From: Firmicutes bacterium OM04-13BH
GTDB taxonomy: Bacteria > Bacillota > Clostridia > Lachnospirales > Lachnospiraceae
Direction of reading: 5' to 3'
Assembly: GCA_003481745.1 (NCBI GenBank)
Contig: QULP01000007.1
Coordinates: forward strand, 62,356 to 126,355
Length of the DNA: 64,000 bases
How positions within the stretch are numbered: the first letter of the stretch is position 1; the number at the start of each line of letters is the position of its first letter. This document shows positions 25,593 to 35,748 of the stretch, in pieces. Both the position numbers and the translations under genes were made by a program. The notes under the pieces were generated by a model that worked only from the letters and a program-made list of their open reading frames with translations, was not told the origin of the DNA and ran no database searches.

Positions 25593-25691
25593 ATTCGTTA
25601 TTCCATTTCTTTAATGCAAAACTTATTATACTGGAATAAACGAAAAAATGCAAGGGGAATTTATTGTATTTTTTGTTTTTATTTAAAAACA

Positions 25692-25861
25692 TGATGCCAA
25701 GGTCAAAAAGTTCAAAAATCGTTCGGGCTTGCACGACAAGATTTTTGACTTTGGGGCCGCCTAAACATGAAAATGTAGCGATTTACGTAGTAAATCAGCG
25801 GAATTTGAATGTTTATAGAATTGCGAGAGCTGTTTTACAGCGAAGCAATTCGTAGGCATCA
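25692..25861. repeat. Composite palindromic repeat element
   Basis: Outer arms TGATGCC (25692-25698) and GGCATCA (25855-25861) enclose several hairpins. They include a loose stem around the AAAAATC and GATTTTT arms (about 25700-25750), AAACAT/ATGTTT flanking GATTTAC-GTA-GTAAATC (25780-25796), and a 34-base module GAATTGC..CTGT-TTT-ACAG..GCAATTC (25818-25851). The last module recurs at 46358-46391 with identical spacing. A 63-codon ORF across it is judged spurious. Confidence 0.65.
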
Positions 25862-25872
25862 ATTAGAGTTTT

Positions 25873-26013
25873 TTAGCGTTTTTTCTTCAAATATTGCAGC
25901 GATTTCTCGGCTTCCATGGCGGCCTTCATAATTCGTGCCGCCTGTTTTCCCATTTTTCGATTGGTGTAAGCCCAGATAGAGAGTGTGGTCTGTAAAGATT
26001 TCTTTTTTGACAA
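25873..26013 (-). CDS. Possible small basic protein (TTG start)
   Basis: A 46-residue reading frame begins at TTG (26011-26013) about 9 bases after AAGGA, 40 bases downstream of trmB on the same strand. The predicted product starts MSKKKSLQTTLSIWAY and is Lys/Arg-rich with a possible amphipathic helix containing repeated Ala-Ala-Arg/Ala-Ala-Met. I recognise no family. It may be a real small gene in the trmB unit or chance; conservation would decide. Confidence 0.4.
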   Translation of the reverse strand: MSKKKSLQTTLSIWAYTNRKMGKQAARIMKAAMEAEKSLQYLKKKR

Positions 26014-26053
26014 AGCAAAGATTCCTTTTTATTTAAGTATATGAAAAGAAATC

Positions 26054-26707
26054 TTATCTTGCTGCAATTAATTTACAGATTGGATTTCCCTCAGAAGAGA
26101 ATTTTTCTTCGTATTCGGTCATAATATTACCGACATTCATTTTTTCGTTGTGATGGAGGTCGTAAGTCCATTCGACCAGATGCCATTTGCTTTCATTGAC
26201 TTCCTCTAAAGAGAAATCAAAGAGCGGGCGATTGTCGGTCTTAAATTCAATGACTCCGTCTGATTTTAAAATTGCATCATAGCGTTCTAAAAACTGACGT
26301 GAAGTAAGACGGCGTTTGGCATGGCGTTCTTTTGGCCATGGATCTGAAAAGTTCAGATAAATCTTATCGACTTCCTCTGCGTCAAAAATGAGTGGAAGTT
26401 CTCTTGCGTCCATGCGGACAAAGAAAACATTTGGAAGAGTGTTTCCATTTTCAGCACGTTCTTCCATTTTTTGAAGGGCACGCAAAAGAACACTGTCGTA
26501 CATTTCAAATCCGATATAGTTGATATCCGGATTCTGGGAAGCAAGATCCATTAAAAAACGTCCCTTTCCCATTCCAACTTCAATGTGAATTGGATGATTG
26601 TTTTTAAAGATTTCATTCCAACGACCTTTATTTTGTGCCGGTTCGTGAATGACATAAGGACTGCTTTCGATGGCATCCTTTGCTCCTGGAATATTTCTTA
26701 AACGCAT
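26054..26707 (-). CDS. trmB: tRNA (guanine-N7-)-methyltransferase
   Basis: TrmB methylates G46 of tRNA using SAM. The 217-residue protein has the SAM site IEVGMGKGRFLMDLA near residue 42, NYIGFEMYDSVL, and the catalytic region NFSDPWPKERHAKRRLTS (about 122-139), followed by EFKTDNRPLFDFS and the C-terminal TEYEEKF. Length and motifs are standard. It is transcribed away from the V-ATPase operon. Confidence 0.95.
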   Translation of the reverse strand: MRLRNIPGAKDAIESSPYVIHEPAQNKGRWNEIFKNNHPIHIEVGMGKGRFLMDLASQNPDINYIGFEMYDSVLLRALQKMEERAENGNTLPNVFFVRMDARELPLIFDAEEVDKIYLNFSDPWPKERHAKRRLTSRQFLERYDAILKSDGVIEFKTDNRPLFDFSLEEVNESKWHLVEWTYDLHHNEKMNVGNIMTEYEEKFSSEGNPICKLIAAR

Positions 26708-26996
26708 ATTTTGTTCCAGCCTTTCTATCGTGATTTATATATCGTGACTAATATCTGATACAGTATACTGAATCTGAAATTGTTTGTCAAAGCCTATTCG
26801 TCAAAACAGAAGAAATGTGTAGAAAAATAGACAAAAAAGGCAGGAGGGGTTTAGGAAAGTTGTATAATTTAATAGAAAATTTATGAAAAAATCTATGGAT
26901 TTTTTCTGAAAATAGTGTATGATAGGAGACAAGTAGTAGAATATAGTTAAAAAATAGTTTAACTTAAGATTTCACTTAAAACAAGGAGGAGCTTGC
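26708..26996. other. Divergent intergenic region upstream of V-ATPase operon
   Basis: No coding frame is evident. A TATAAT-like box is at about 26863 but lacks a good -35. A perfect 9-base inverted repeat, GAAAAAATC (26885-26893) and GATTTTTTC (26898-26906), surrounds a TATG loop and could be an operator or weak terminator. AGGAGGAG just before 26997 is the ribosome binding site of the first ATPase gene. Confidence 0.4.
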
Positions 26997-27308
26997 ATGG
27001 ATGATGTAATTAGTAAGCTGGCAGAAATAGAATTGGCTGCCTCCAAAATAATGGAAAATGTGGTGGAGGAGAAAAAAAGCCTTTCTTTAGAAAATGAAGC
27101 CAGGATAAAAGCCTTTGATGACGAGGTGGACAAAAAGACAGAAGAAAAATTGGAGGGGATACGAAAAGGGCTTGAAGTGGATATGGAGCAGGAACTGCTT
27201 TTACAGAAACAGCAGACGGAGGCAACCTTAAAAAAAATGGAAGCCGGATACGAACAGCGTGTCGAGGCAATGGTGCAGGAGTTATACGACAAAATATTAA
27301 GGATGTGA
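26997..27308 (+). CDS. V-type ATPase small coiled-coil subunit (G/H-like)
   Basis: The 103-residue protein is almost entirely charged heptad-like helix with no membrane segment, as in the peripheral-stalk G/H subunit that pairs with subunit E in V/A-type ATPases. Identification rests on its shape and on being the first gene of the ATPase operon. AGGAGG precedes the ATG. Only 4 bases separate it from subunit C. Confidence 0.75.
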   Translation: MDDVISKLAEIELAASKIMENVVEEKKSLSLENEARIKAFDDEVDKKTEEKLEGIRKGLEVDMEQELLLQKQQTEATLKKMEAGYEQRVEAMVQELYDKILRM

Positions 27309-27312
27309 TATT

Positions 27313-28353
27313 ATGGGAACTCTGTTATCTTACAGTGGTCTTTCAACAAAAATCCGAGCGATGCAGAGCCGGCTGATGACAGAAAAACAATATCAGGAAA
27401 TCGCACAGATGGAATCCGTGACACAGGTAGTTGCATATTTAAAAAGACAGCCTGGATTTGCAAAGCTGTGGGCGGATCTCGATGAAAGCAGTCTGCATCG
27501 TGGAGAGATTGAAAAACTTCTGACCCATACCATCCATCAAAATTTTGCAAAGATTTACCGATTCGCAAATCCATCGCAGAGAACCTTTATGGATTTGTAT
27601 TTTAAACGATATGAAATTGCGGTTATGAAGGACTGTCTGAGAAAAATCTTTGATGGAAGTGGAGATGGACTTGATTTATCACTGTTTCAGGATTTCTTTG
27701 ATAAACATTCCAAATTAAATTTAGAGAAACTGACCAAATCAGCGACGGTTGAAGAATTTGTTTCTAATTTAAAAGGAACAGAGTATTATGCACCGCTTTC
27801 AAGGATTGGACAGGAGTATCATCCATTGTTGTTTGATTATGGAATGGCGCTTGACCAGTATTATTTTGCAAATATCTGGAGAATGAAAGATAAACTGTTT
27901 AAGAAGAGAGATTTAGAAGAGATTATAAAGGCTTATGGTAATAAATTTGATATGTTAAATCTTCAGTGGATTTATCGTTCCAAAAAATATTACCACATGG
28001 CACCGGCAGATATTTATGCGTTGCTCAGTCCGGTGCGTTACAAACTTTCAACAAAAGAAATTACAGAACTTGTAGAAGCTGTGGATGAGGAGGAGTTTCG
28101 CAGGGTACTTGATACTACGGCATATAAAAAGCATTATCCGGAACTGACACCTGATAAGCTGGAAGAATATTATAATTTCAGCATGAGGACGATTTTAGAG
28201 ACGGAAGCAAGAAAGTATCCACATTCTGTAATCATGATATATTCCTACTTTTATCATAAGGAGCATGAGGTGGATCGGCTGACAACAGCAATCGAGTGTA
28301 TCCGCTATGGTTTGGCTCCGGCTGAGACATTGGAATATATTCATAGAAATTAA
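27313..28353 (+). CDS. ntpC: V-type ATPase subunit C (d-like)
   Basis: This 346-residue soluble helical protein matches the C/d subunit family, which links the central stalk to the membrane ring. It shows the typical N-terminal TKIRAMQSRLMT segment, FMDLYFKRYEIAVMKDCLR, and YGNKFDMLNLQWIYRSKKYY in the middle repeat. It lies between the G/H-like subunit and subunit I. Confidence 0.88.
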   Translation: MGTLLSYSGLSTKIRAMQSRLMTEKQYQEIAQMESVTQVVAYLKRQPGFAKLWADLDESSLHRGEIEKLLTHTIHQNFAKIYRFANPSQRTFMDLYFKRYEIAVMKDCLRKIFDGSGDGLDLSLFQDFFDKHSKLNLEKLTKSATVEEFVSNLKGTEYYAPLSRIGQEYHPLLFDYGMALDQYYFANIWRMKDKLFKKRDLEEIIKAYGNKFDMLNLQWIYRSKKYYHMAPADIYALLSPVRYKLSTKEITELVEAVDEEEFRRVLDTTAYKKHYPELTPDKLEEYYNFSMRTILETEARKYPHSVIMIYSYFYHKEHEVDRLTTAIECIRYGLAPAETLEYIHRN

Positions 28354-28369
28354 ACCGGAGGTAGCAGAC

Positions 28370-30292
28370 ATGATTGAGAAAATGAAGTTCTTAAGCATTA
28401 CTGGTCCGAAGGCTGATATTGACCGAGTGGTTAACCAATATCTGGCAAAATATGAGATTCATCTGGAAAATGCAATGGCACAGCTGAATCAGGTACAAAA
28501 CCTGTCTCCTTTTATACAGATTAATCCGTATAAAGAGGTGCTTGCAAAAGCAGAAGAATTTACGGGACTTCTTGGAGAGGAAAAACAGCTGAAATTACGG
28601 GATATCTCTTTAGAAGAAGCCACGGAATTGATTGACAGACTTGGAAGTGAGCTGTCGGAAATTAATGTAAAGTGTGAAGAAGAAAACAAAAAACGAACGA
28701 AAATAGTAGAAGATTTAAATCTGGTCAGTCCGTTTTTAAAACTTCCAGGCGATATTGACCAGCTGGTGCATTATCGTTTTGTGCAGGTGAGGTTTGGAAG
28801 AATTGCCAGAGAATACTATGAAAAGTTTAAGACTTATGTATATGATAGTCTGGACACTTGGTTTTATCCGTGCCACGAAGATGAGTATGTGTGGGGTGTT
28901 TATTTTGTGCCGTGGACCAGGATGGAAGAAGTCGATGCAGTTTTTTCTTCTCTGCATTTTGAACGAATTTATTTAAAGAAAGATTATTACTATGGAACTC
29001 CACAGGAAATCTACGATAAGTTAAGGGTAGAGTTAAATGCAGTAGATAAGAAAATTGCAGAATATAAGAGCCAGGCTTCTGAATTGTTGAAAAAAGATGC
29101 AGTATCTGTTTTTTCTGCAAAAGAGAAATTAAGTGCACTGTCGGTTAACTTTGATGTACGTAAAGTGGCGGCCTGCGTAAAAGAGCATCACGAAACGTTT
29201 TATATTTTATGCGGATGGATGACGGAAGAAGATTCTATCGCATTTGCAAAAGAAATTGAAAATGATGCAAATCTGTTTTGTATTATTGAAGATGATAAGT
29301 ATAACATCAATGTTCAACCGCCTACAAAACTGAAAAATCCGAAGATATTTAAGCCATTTGAAATGTATATTAAGATGTATGGACTTCCCGCCTACAACGA
29401 GATGGACCCGACAATCTTTGTGGCAATTACCTATTCCTTTATTTTTGGGGCGATGTTCGGAGATGTCGGACAGGGATTATTATTAGCAATCGGTGGACTC
29501 ATCCTTTATAAAGTTAAAAACATGGATTTGGCAGCGATTATCGGCTGTGCAGGTGTGTTCTCTACGATATTTGGTTTTATGTATGGAAGTTTTTTTGGAT
29601 TTGAGGATTTAATCCCCGCCTTGTGGCTGAAACCATCGGAGGCAATGCTGTTGATACCGGGTCTTGGAAATATGAATACGGTATTCGTAGTTGCAATTGT
29701 ATTTGGTATGTTCCTGATTCTGCTTACGATGATATTTAACATTATCAATGCAGTAAGAAGTCGAGATATCGAAAATATAATTTTCAGCCAGAATGCAATC
29801 TGTGGATTGGTATTTTATGGCGCATTGACCGTTACGATTTTACTTTATATCACAGGACATGCACTTCCGGCAACAGTAGTATTAGTTGTAATGTTTGTAA
29901 TTCCTCTGATTTTAATTATGTTAAAAGAGCCGTTGACCCGTATTGTGGAAAAGAAAACACCGGCAATTGAGGGCGGAAAAGCAATGTATTTTGTTCAAAG
30001 TTTCTTTGAGTTGTTTGAGGTAATGTTAAGTTATCTCTCGAATACACTTTCTTTCGTGCGTGTGGGGGCATTTGCAGTCAGCCATGCCGCAATGATGGGA
30101 GTTGTATTGATGCTTGCGGGAGCAGAGAGCGGAGGCAGTATCAACTGGCTGATTATTATTCTTGGAAATGCATTTGTATGTGCTATGGAAGGCCTGATTG
30201 TAGGAATTCAGGTTCTTCGTCTGGAATATTATGAAATGTTCAGCCGCTTTTATAAGGGCAGTGGACGTGAATTTAAGCCATTTTTAAAAAAT

Positions 30293-30310
<18 letters not shown>
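28370..30310 (+). CDS. ntpI: V-type ATPase subunit I (a)
   Basis: The 646-residue protein has a cytosolic N-terminal half (residues about 1-320) and a membrane half with seven to eight helices. The segment TYSFIFGAMFGDVGQGLLL near 367-385 and SFVRVGAFAVSHAAMM near 562-577 include the conserved Arg that faces the rotor ring. GGAGG before ATG 28370 selects this start over an upstream in-frame ATG inside ntpC. The 3' end lies in an 18-base tandem repeat (30293-30328). Confidence 0.93.
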
Positions 30311-30802
<492 letters not shown>

Positions 30803-30857
30803 ATTTGATTGAGACTAAAAACAGCGGCAGGATAGAATGGGAAAGGAGCGGGCATTT

Positions 30858-31166
30858 ATGAAAATGTTTTTAATCAGTGATAATATTGACACCTACACCG
30901 GTATGAGACTGGCAGGAGTAGAGGGTGTTGTGGTACATGAGCGGGAGGAACTTAGAAGGGCACTGGAAGATGCTATCGCAAATAAGGAAAATGGCATTAT
31001 TCTTCTGACTGAGAAGTTTGGCCGTGAATTTCCGGAAATCATTGATGATGTGCGTCTGAACCATCGCCTGCCGCTTCTTGTTGAGATTCCGGACAGACAT
31101 GGTACCGGAAGAGCAGAAGATTTTATTTTATCTTATGTAAATGAAGCAATCGGTCTGAAATTATAA
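30858..31166 (+). CDS. ntpG: V-type ATPase subunit F
   Basis: The 102-residue protein resembles the F subunit, a Rossmann-like domain on the rotor shaft: MKMFLISDNIDTYTGMRLAG at the start, then IILLTEKFGREF and LPLLVEIPDRHG. AAGGAG directly before ATG 30858 favours this start over a GTG-like or ATG upstream at 30837. It lies between K and E as in clostridial operons. Confidence 0.9.
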   Translation: MKMFLISDNIDTYTGMRLAGVEGVVVHEREELRRALEDAIANKENGIILLTEKFGREFPEIIDDVRLNHRLPLLVEIPDRHGTGRAEDFILSYVNEAIGLKL

Positions 31167-31194
31167 ATGATTCAGAAATAAGAAGGTGATGGAC

Positions 31195-31782
31195 ATGACA
31201 ACGGAAGAAAAACTGCAGCATTTTTATGATGTATCGATGGAGAGTGCCAGGGAAGAAGCACAGAAGGCACTTGAAGAATATAGAAGGGCACTTGATGATA
31301 TGTTTGAAGAACATAAAAAAGAAAAAGAAAAAAGTGCCGAGCTTCGTCTGAAACTGGAAACGGAAAATGCAAAGCGTGAAATTAATAAAGCATTATCTGC
31401 AGAGCAGCTTCACATTAAACGAAAACTGTCAAAGAAACAGCAGGAGTTAAGAGAAAAAATTTTTATTGATCTGCAGGCAAAGCTGGAAATTTTTCGTAAG
31501 AGCAGTGATTATCCACAGTGGCTTGAGGAAAAGATAAAAGAAGCACAAAACATTGCAGATTCAGATGAGATTCAGATTTATTTATCAAAAATAGATGAAA
31601 ATTTAAAAGAAAGTATAGAGGCAGAAACAGGGATTTCCATTCAACTTTCAGAAGAACCGTTTATGGGAGGAATGAGAGCAGTGATTCCTGCGAAGAATAT
31701 ACTGATTGACCAGACATTTTTAACAATGTTTGAAAGTGAAAAAGAAGAATTTAATTTTGACGGAGGGCTGCTAAATGAGTAG
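31195..31782 (+). CDS. ntpE: V-type ATPase subunit E
   Basis: The 195-residue protein has a long N-terminal coiled coil (residues about 1-100, very Glu/Lys-rich) and a smaller C-terminal domain, the layout of peripheral-stalk subunit E. Three starts are possible (GTG 31186, ATG 31189, ATG 31195); AAGGTG at 31183-31188 best serves 31195. The end overlaps subunit A by 8 bases. Confidence 0.82.
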   Translation: MTTEEKLQHFYDVSMESAREEAQKALEEYRRALDDMFEEHKKEKEKSAELRLKLETENAKREINKALSAEQLHIKRKLSKKQQELREKIFIDLQAKLEIFRKSSDYPQWLEEKIKEAQNIADSDEIQIYLSKIDENLKESIEAETGISIQLSEEPFMGGMRAVIPAKNILIDQTFLTMFESEKEEFNFDGGLLNE

Positions 31783-33541
31783 AACAGGAATCATATATGG
31801 AATTAATGGCCCCGTCATTTACCTGAAAGGAAATACCGGATTTAAGATGTCCGAAATGGTTTATGTGGGAGAAGAACATCTGGTAGGAGAGGTCATTGCG
31901 CTGACAAAAGATACAACGACTGTTCAGGTCTTTGAGGAGACAAGTGGATTAAAACCCGGAGAAACGGTAACTGCAACCGGAGATGCTATTTCAGTCACAT
32001 TAGGACCTGGAATTTTAGACAATATTTTTGATGGTATTCAGCGTCCGCTTTCTGTTATTGCAGAACAGTCCGGAAAATATATTTCCAGAGGGATGCAGGT
32101 CGATTCGTTGGATACAGAGAAAAAATGGAATGTAAAATTTCTGGTAAAAGAGGGTGATGAAGTCCACGGAGGAACCATTTTTGCACAGACACAGGAGACG
32201 GCTTCGATTATGCATAAGTCCATGGTACCTCCGAAAGTAGAAGGAAAGATTAAGAAAATCCTTCCGAATGGGACATATAACGTAAGCGAAATCCTTGCGG
32301 TAGTAGAACAGGCAGACGGAAGCGAATATCCATTGAAGCTTGCCCAGAAATGGCCGATTCGTATTCCGAGACCGACAAGCAAACGATATCCGGCAACGGT
32401 TCCGCTTGTCACCGGACAGCGAATTTTGGATACGTTGTTTCCGATTGCAAAAGGCGGAACAGCGGCAGTACCTGGAGGATTTGGAACAGGAAAGACGATG
32501 ACCCAGCATCAGATTGCAAAGTGGTCCGATGCAGACATTATTGTATATATTGGATGTGGAGAACGTGGAAATGAAATGACTCAGGTTTTGGAGGATTTCT
32601 CAAAACTGCATGACCCAAAAACGGGAAATGCACTGATGGCACGTACCACCCTGATTGCGAACACTTCAAACATGCCGGTTGCAGCACGTGAAGCTTCTAT
32701 TTATACCGGAATCACACTTGCTGAATATTACCGTGATATGGGATACGATGTGGCAATCATGGCAGATTCCACTTCAAGATGGGCAGAGGCACTTCGAGAA
32801 CTGTCCGGACGACTGGAAGAAATGCCGGCAGAGGAGGGGTTCCCTGCTTATCTGGCATCAAGACTGTCTGCGTTCTATGAAAGAGCTGGCATGATGCAGA
32901 ACTTGAATGGAACAGAAGGTTCGGTATCAATTATCGGAGCGGTTTCTCCTCAGGGCGGTGACTTCTCTGAACCGGTTACACAAAATACAAAACGATTTGT
33001 GCGCTGTTTCTGGGGACTGGATAAATCCCTTGCCTATGCAAGACACTTTCCGGCAATTCACTGGCTGACCAGTTACAGTGAGTATTTAAATGATTTGGCA
33101 CACTGGTATGGAGAACATGTTTCCCCCAAATTTGTGGATGACAGAAATAAATTAATGGCAATTTTGAATCAGGAAAGCAGTCTGATGGAAATTGTAAAAT
33201 TGATTGGTAGTGACGTGCTTCCAGATGACCAGAAACTGACCCTTGAAATTGCAAGAGTCATTCGTCTTGGATTTTTACAGCAGAATGCATTCCATCCGGA
33301 TGATACCTGTGTTTCTCTGGAAAAGCAGTTTAAGATGATGGAAATTATTTTATATCTGAATCAAAAATGCAGAAACTTGATTGCAATGGGGATGCCGATG
33401 TCAGTGCTTCGTCAGGAAAACATTTTTGAAAAAGTAATCTCTATTAAATATGATGTACCAAACGATAAGTTAGAGATTATGGACGATTATCAAAAAGCAG
33501 TAGATGATTTCTATGATACAGTCATGGAAAAGAATGGATAA
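31775..33541 (+). CDS. ntpA: V-type ATPase catalytic subunit A
   Basis: The 588-residue nucleotide-hydrolysing subunit has the P-loop GGFGTGKT (about residues 232-239), GCGERGNEM, the Walker B region VAIMADSTSRWAEALRE, and the family-specific non-homologous insert before the nucleotide domain. ATP hydrolysis or synthesis drives ion pumping with subunit B. It overlaps ntpE by 8 bases. Confidence 0.97.
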   Translation: MSRTGIIYGINGPVIYLKGNTGFKMSEMVYVGEEHLVGEVIALTKDTTTVQVFEETSGLKPGETVTATGDAISVTLGPGILDNIFDGIQRPLSVIAEQSGKYISRGMQVDSLDTEKKWNVKFLVKEGDEVHGGTIFAQTQETASIMHKSMVPPKVEGKIKKILPNGTYNVSEILAVVEQADGSEYPLKLAQKWPIRIPRPTSKRYPATVPLVTGQRILDTLFPIAKGGTAAVPGGFGTGKTMTQHQIAKWSDADIIVYIGCGERGNEMTQVLEDFSKLHDPKTGNALMARTTLIANTSNMPVAAREASIYTGITLAEYYRDMGYDVAIMADSTSRWAEALRELSGRLEEMPAEEGFPAYLASRLSAFYERAGMMQNLNGTEGSVSIIGAVSPQGGDFSEPVTQNTKRFVRCFWGLDKSLAYARHFPAIHWLTSYSEYLNDLAHWYGEHVSPKFVDDRNKLMAILNQESSLMEIVKLIGSDVLPDDQKLTLEIARVIRLGFLQQNAFHPDDTCVSLEKQFKMMEIILYLNQKCRNLIAMGMPMSVLRQENIFEKVISIKYDVPNDKLEIMDDYQKAVDDFYDTVMEKNG

Positions 33542-33553
33542 GGAGGGAACGGC

Positions 33554-34939
33554 ATGGCAATCGAATATCTTGGCTTAAGTGAAATCAACGGCCCTCTGGT
33601 TGTGCTCGAAGGGGTGCAGGATGCAGCCTTTGATGAAATTGTAGAATTTAAAGTAGATGACGGCACAAAAAAAATCGGGCGTATTGTAGAAATTTATGAG
33701 GATAAAGCTGTCATTCAGGTATTTGAAGGAACAGAAAACATGTCTCTGTTAAATACCCATACAAAATTGACCGGACATCCGATGGAAGTAGAATTATCTC
33801 CGGACATCCTTGGGCGAACCTTTAATGGAATCGGAAAACCAATTGACGACCTTGGTCCGGTGATTCCGGAAATGAAATTAAATATTAATGGTCTGCCGTT
33901 AAATCCGGTCAAACGAGAGTATCCGAGAAACTTCATTCAGACAGGTATCTCTGCGATTGATGGTTTGACAACCCTGATTCGTGGACAGAAACTTCCGATT
34001 TTCTCAGGAAACGGACTTCCACATGATCAGCTTGCAGCACAGATTGTAAAACAGGCTTCTCTTGGTGGGGACAGTGATGAGAAATTTGCGATTGTATTTG
34101 CGGCAATGGGCGTAAAATATGATGTAGCAGAATTTTTCCGCAGAACTTTTGAGGAGAGCGGTGTTGCGGACCACGTAGTCATGTATCTGAATCTGGCAAA
34201 TGACCCTGTAGTAGAGCGATTGATTACACCAAAGGTTGCACTTACTGCGGCAGAATATCTGGCATTTGAGAAAGGCATGCACATTTTGGTTATTCTTACT
34301 GATATTACTTCTTTTGCGGAAGCGATGCGAGAGGTTTCTTCTTCAAAAGGAGAGATTCCATCAAGAAAAGGTTATCCGGGTTATTTATACAGTGAACTGG
34401 CAACCCTTTATGAACGTGCAGGAATTGTAAGAGGTGGAACAGGTTCGGTTACACAGATTCCGATTCTTACAATGCCAAATGATGATATTACGCATCCAAT
34501 CCCTGACTTAACCGGGTATATTACAGAAGGTCAGATTGTACTCGAGCGTCAGCTTCATGGGCAGGCAATTTATCCGCCAATTAATGTCCTTCCATCCCTG
34601 TCTCGTCTGATGAAGGATGGTATCGGTGAAGGTTATACGAGAGAAGACCATCAGGATGTAGCGAATCAGCTGTTCTCCTGTTATGCAAAAGTAGGAGATG
34701 CCAGGGCACTTGCATCTGTTATTGGTGAAGATGAACTTTCACCGCTCGATAAAAAATATCTGGAATTTGGAAATGCATTTGAACAACAGTTTGTCGGTCA
34801 GGGACCGGATGAAAACAGAAGTATTCAGGAAACCCTGGATCTCGGATGGAAACTGCTTGGAATGATTCCAAGAGATGAGCTCGACCGTATTGACACGAAG
34901 ATACTGGATAAATACTATCATCCGGAAGAGAATGCATAA
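33554..34939 (+). CDS. ntpB: V-type ATPase subunit B
   Basis: The 461-residue non-catalytic subunit lacks a canonical P-loop; the corresponding stretch reads [15 protein letters not shown]. Other marks are [18 protein letters not shown] and [16 protein letters not shown]. It alternates with subunit A in the hexamer. It lies 12 bases after ntpA, with AAGGAGG before the ATG. Confidence 0.97.
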   Translation: MAIEYLGLSEINGPLVVLEGVQDAAFDEIVEFKVDDGTKKIGRIVEIYEDKAVIQVFEGTENMSLLNTHTKLTGHPMEVELSPDILGRTFNGIGKPIDDLGPVIPEMKLNINGLPLNPVKREYPRNFIQTGISAIDGLTTLIRGQKLPIFSGNGLPHDQLAAQIVKQASLGGDSDEKFAIVFAAMGVKYDVAEFFRRTFEESGVADHVVMYLNLANDPVVERLITPKVALTAAEYLAFEKGMHILVILTDITSFAEAMREVSSSKGEIPSRKGYPGYLYSELATLYERAGIVRGGTGSVTQIPILTMPNDDITHPIPDLTGYITEGQIVLERQLHGQAIYPPINVLPSLSRLMKDGIGEGYTREDHQDVANQLFSCYAKVGDARALASVIGEDELSPLDKKYLEFGNAFEQQFVGQGPDENRSIQETLDLGWKLLGMIPRDELDRIDTKILDKYYHPEENA

Positions 34940-34954
34940 AGAAGAGGTGATGTT

Positions 34955-35572
34955 ATGGATCCGAATACCTTTCCAACCAAAGGAAATCTGATACTGGCAA
35001 AAAATTCTCTCGCTTTATCCAAACAGGGCTTTGATTTGATGGACAAAAAAAGAAATATTTTAATTAAAGAACTGATGGAGTTAGTAGACCAGGCAAAAGA
35101 TATCCAGTCACAGATTGATGTCACATTTCGTACGGCTTATTCGGCACTTCAGAGAGCAAATTTGGATATTGGAATCAGCTATGTACAGGAAATTTCAAGA
35201 ACTGTTCCGGTGGAAGATTCGATTCAGATTAAGACCCGAAGTGTTATGGGAACAGAGATTCCATTAGTTCAGGCGAATGAGTCATCCAATGCGCCAACTT
35301 ATGCTTATTATGGAACAAAGGCTTCTCTTGATGAAGCAAAGGCAGCGTTTGAAAAAGTAAAACAGCTGACGATTCGTCTTTCTGCGGTGGAAAATGCAGC
35401 CTATCGTCTGGCAATTAATATTAAGAAAACCCAGAAAAGAGCCAATGCGCTGAAGAATATCACAATTCCGAAATATGAAGAATTGACAAAATCCATCAGC
35501 AATGCACTCGAAGAAAAAGAGAGAGAAGAATTTACAAGGTTAAAAGTAATTAAACGAATGCAGGGAAAATAA
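34955..35572 (+). CDS. ntpD: V-type ATPase subunit D
   Basis: The 205-residue protein forms the central rotor shaft. Family features are the N-terminal FPTKGNLILAKNSLALSKQG and long N- and C-terminal helices with NALKNITIPKYEELTKSI near residue 168. It is the last gene of the operon, before a strong terminator. Confidence 0.95.
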   Translation: MDPNTFPTKGNLILAKNSLALSKQGFDLMDKKRNILIKELMELVDQAKDIQSQIDVTFRTAYSALQRANLDIGISYVQEISRTVPVEDSIQIKTRSVMGTEIPLVQANESSNAPTYAYYGTKASLDEAKAAFEKVKQLTIRLSAVENAAYRLAINIKKTQKRANALKNITIPKYEELTKSISNALEEKEREEFTRLKVIKRMQGK

Positions 35573-35594
35573 AAAACATAATTTTTATAGAAGA

Positions 35595-35633
35595 GAAGTT
35601 GTTAAAAGAGGAATTTTAACAACTTCTTTTTTT
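35595..35633 (+). terminator. Terminator of the V-ATPase operon
   Basis: GAAGTTGTTAAAA (35595-35607) pairs exactly with TTTTAACAACTTC (35614-35626), followed by a seven-base T-run. Confidence 0.93.
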
Positions 35634-35685
35634 ACCAAAATTTAACATGAGACAGATTTTATATTTTACTTTGCTTTTTTATACT
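35631..35685 (+). promoter_or_regulatory. pstS promoter with possible Pho box
   Basis: TATACT (35680-35685) with TTTTAT (35657-35662) at 17-base spacing is a plausible promoter. Upstream, TTTACC (35631) and TTAACA (35642) are 11 bases apart, and TTTACT starts at 35665. This resembles the TTnACA repeats with 11-base period bound by PhoP-type regulators. The match is partial, so the operator call is tentative. Confidence 0.45.
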
Positions 35686-35748
35686 GAGACTCGTAAATGA
35701 GAGCAATACTAAAAAAGATAAAAATCATAAAGCAAGGAGAATTTAATT

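Noticed and set aside
25664..25855. A 63-codon plus-strand ORF next to tRNA-Lys
   Set aside because: It spans the palindromic repeat element, lacks a ribosome binding site and has no recognisable domain; the frame is most simply a by-product of the repeat.
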